DNA of 54,659 nucleotides from positions 1-54,659 of the IMG/VR virus record IMGVR_UViG_3300025913_000045; one strand, given 5' to 3'. This document shows positions 53,584 through 54,659 of the stretch, in pieces (position 1 is the first letter of the stretch; each line of letters opens with the position of its first letter). Under the pieces are notes generated by a model, which saw nothing but the letters and a program-made list of their open reading frames with translations, made no database searches and was not told the origin of the DNA. The stretch comes from a virus. A program made the translations under genes and the position numbers.

Positions 53584-53756
53584 GTGTTTTTCGGAATATT
53601 GTTAACGGCTTTATTAATGGCTTTAAGTTCGTCATCGTGTAGACAAAACCGCAAATCTTTACCGCTGTAAATATATACAGTACCATTTTCTATTACGGCG
53701 TAGTTTTGAGGATGCGAAAATTGAACCTTTACGCCCTTTAATTCGTTGGTTTTCAT
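53580..53756 (-). CDS. Hypothetical protein, 58 aa
   Basis: Starts MKTNELKGVKVQFSHPQN, then VYIYSGKDLRFCLHDDELKAINKAV: a small strand-helix protein. Overlaps both neighbours by 4 nt. Confidence 0.55.
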   Translation of the reverse strand: MKTNELKGVKVQFSHPQNYAVIENGTVYIYSGKDLRFCLHDDELKAINKAVNNIPKNT

Positions 53757-54046
53757 TCCCCATCCTCCTTATTTTCCGGCTGCGGGGTGTCTTCGTCTGG
53801 AGATTGCAGGTCGGCTTCGGAATGTGTGTATGATTGAATTATGTTAACTTCATCAACACCGCATTGGCGTTGCTCTGAAATTATACCACCTTTTGCACAT
53901 TCGTCACGGTCATGAAAGAACGGGAATTGAACATCGCAGCGATTTTCGCCTTGCTCATTTTGGTAAACATCAATCACAAAGCCAATTTTGCCATTGTAAC
54001 TACCGGCTTTTACCAATACCGTGTCAAGTTTTTTAATTGTTTTCAT
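53753..54046 (-). CDS. Hypothetical KOW-like protein, 97 aa
   Basis: The start KKLDTVLVKAGSYNGKIGFVIDVYQN resembles KOW/ribosomal L24-type strands (turn with V-G-YNGK-G-V), then Cys-containing beta strands and an acidic tail (PDEDTPQPENKEDGE). Could bind RNA; tentative. Leader contains TTAACCCCC. Confidence 0.55.
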   Translation of the reverse strand: MKTIKKLDTVLVKAGSYNGKIGFVIDVYQNEQGENRCDVQFPFFHDRDECAKGGIISEQRQCGVDEVNIIQSYTHSEADLQSPDEDTPQPENKEDGE

Positions 54047-54133
54047 CTTTTTATTTAAGTGTAATGGGGGTTAAAAATAGCCCGTATCGCCGGGACTATG
54101 CGCCGCTTAGAATTAGCGGAAACTAAACAGATT

Positions 54134-54409
54134 TTAGCAGTCTATAGCAGACTGTATATTATCAATCGCGCTATCACAGTCGCTTTCAATAGCCTCTAAT
54201 GTGCCAAATGCATCATCAAGGTTGGATATAGCATCTTCCATTCGGCTACCCATATCGGATTGCTGCAAGCCCTCACTAAGATTGTCGAACTTTTCTTGCT
54301 CTTCATCTTTTAATTGCTCGATTGTTTCTTTGGCTTGTGCGATAATGTCACGTGCCTTTTCTATTTCCTCAATTGCCTTTTGCAGGTCTTTTCTGTTGTG
54401 CTTGTTCAT
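54134..54409 (-). CDS. Coiled-coil early protein, 91 aa
   Basis: Residues 1-50 form a Lys/Glu coiled coil (DLQKAIEEIEKARDIIAQAK), followed by acidic helices. Start at 54409 (MNKHNRKD); the ATG at 54436 would add a short extension. It is the first gene of the left-going unit from the divergent region. The gap to the next gene (54047-54133) holds two small hairpins (CCCG/CGGG, CCGC/GCGG) but no ORF. Confidence 0.65.
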   Translation of the reverse strand: MNKHNRKDLQKAIEEIEKARDIIAQAKETIEQLKDEEQEKFDNLSEGLQQSDMGSRMEDAISNLDDAFGTLEAIESDCDSAIDNIQSAIDC

Positions 54410-54517
54410 TTTGCTAATTTTTAATTGACAATGCAAATATTACTTTTATTTACCGGAGTTGCAAATAAAAGTGAAAATAAATATTTTTGCTAAAAATGTA
54501 AAATAAATGAAAATAAA

Positions 54518-54549
54518 TTTGGTGGTTTCAAATATAGTCCGTACTATTG
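54518..54549 (+). promoter_or_regulatory. Possible promoter of the right-going early unit
   Basis: TTTG (54518-54521), 20 nt, TACTATTG (54542-54549; also 23-30), one mismatch to TAnnTTTG, about 36 nt before the ATG at 67 (54586 in the right copy). Divergent to the promoter at 54529-54558 and overlapping it. Confidence 0.4.
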
Positions 54550-54558
54550 TACATGCAA
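54529..54558 (-). promoter_or_regulatory. Promoter of the left-going early unit
   Basis: On the minus strand TTG (54558-54556), 19 nt, TATATTTG (54536-54529): a full consensus match. It should start transcription near 54521 toward the gene at 54409. Confidence 0.7.
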
Positions 54559-54659
54559 TAACGCATAACAAAAAACATTCTCAAAATGGAAACTTTAATC
54601 AACTCATTAACAGAACAAACACAAGAACTAAAAGCATTGTATCTTGAAGCTACAGAAGA
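54534..54659 (+). repeat. 126-bp terminal direct repeat, right copy
   Basis: Identical to 15-140. It shows that the contig joins end to start and adds no new sequence. Confidence 0.9.
54586..54659 (+). CDS. Second, partial copy of the first gene
   Basis: The first 74 bases of the 67-648 gene repeated by the circular overlap. It is not a separate gene. Joining the ends at the overlap gives one intact copy. Confidence 0.9.
   Translation, partial: METLINSLTEQTQELKALYLEATE

Overview
The window is an essentially complete genome of a tailed, siphovirus-like bacteriophage infecting a member of the Bacteroidota, probably a soil or water sphingobacterium such as Mucilaginibacter or Pedobacter (host genus is inference). 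Evidence for the host group: promoters of the Bacteroidota type (TTTG, about 19-20 nt, TAnnTTTG), A-rich ribosome-binding regions instead of Shine-Dalgarno sites, a BT4734-like primase, and an SprB-like adhesin repeat in the tail tip. Bases 15-140 recur exactly at 54534-54659, so the molecule closes into a circle (about 54.52 kb unique) or is circularly permuted. No integrase, DNA polymerase or CRISPR was found.

Layout. 67-5762 (+): an operon-like run of small, mostly unknown early genes ending with a stand-alone Spo11/topoisomerase VI A-like protein. 4499-4741 and 5802-7365 (-): holin-like protein, GH25 endolysin with two tiny membrane ORFs, small zinc-finger protein. 7456-10518 (+): HTH regulator from an apparently leaderless promoter, small genes, and a frameshifted cytosine methyltransferase. 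10587-15631 (-): membrane/holin-like genes and a large beta-helix tail fibre. 15712-19855 (+): more small accessory genes and a structured noncoding locus that resembles one at 936-1000. 19858-30215 (-): tail and connector genes (tail tip, tape measure, a four-tRNA cluster, frameshifted tail chaperones, tail tube, completion proteins). 30209-34804 (-): a glycosyltransferase/methyltransferase cassette led by a ribbon-helix-helix protein. 34986-43727 (-): capsid, protease, head morphogenesis, portal and terminase, interrupted by an opposite-strand island (37349-39458) ending in an HNH homing endonuclease. 43812-54409 (-): nuclease, a repeat-rich putative origin, SF3 helicase, primase, adenine methyltransferase, sliding clamp, YqaJ exonuclease and small early genes.

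How it works together. Divergent early promoters at the contig junction drive two early arms. The left-going arm makes the replication and recombination set, which must borrow the host polymerase through the phage clamp. Late head, tail-tube and fibre promoters share the element AACTATATTTA. The most interesting locus is 25753-26325: a promoter, a 24-codon leader ORF with a solid Leu/Ser run, an intrinsic terminator, then tRNA-Leu(UAG), tRNA-Leu(UAA), tRNA-Ser(GCU) and tRNA-Ser(UGA). The leader codons are those read by the four downstream tRNAs, which suggests a self-sensing attenuator for a phage tRNA operon. The two tRNA-Leu genes also lack the long variable arm normal for bacterial tRNA-Leu.
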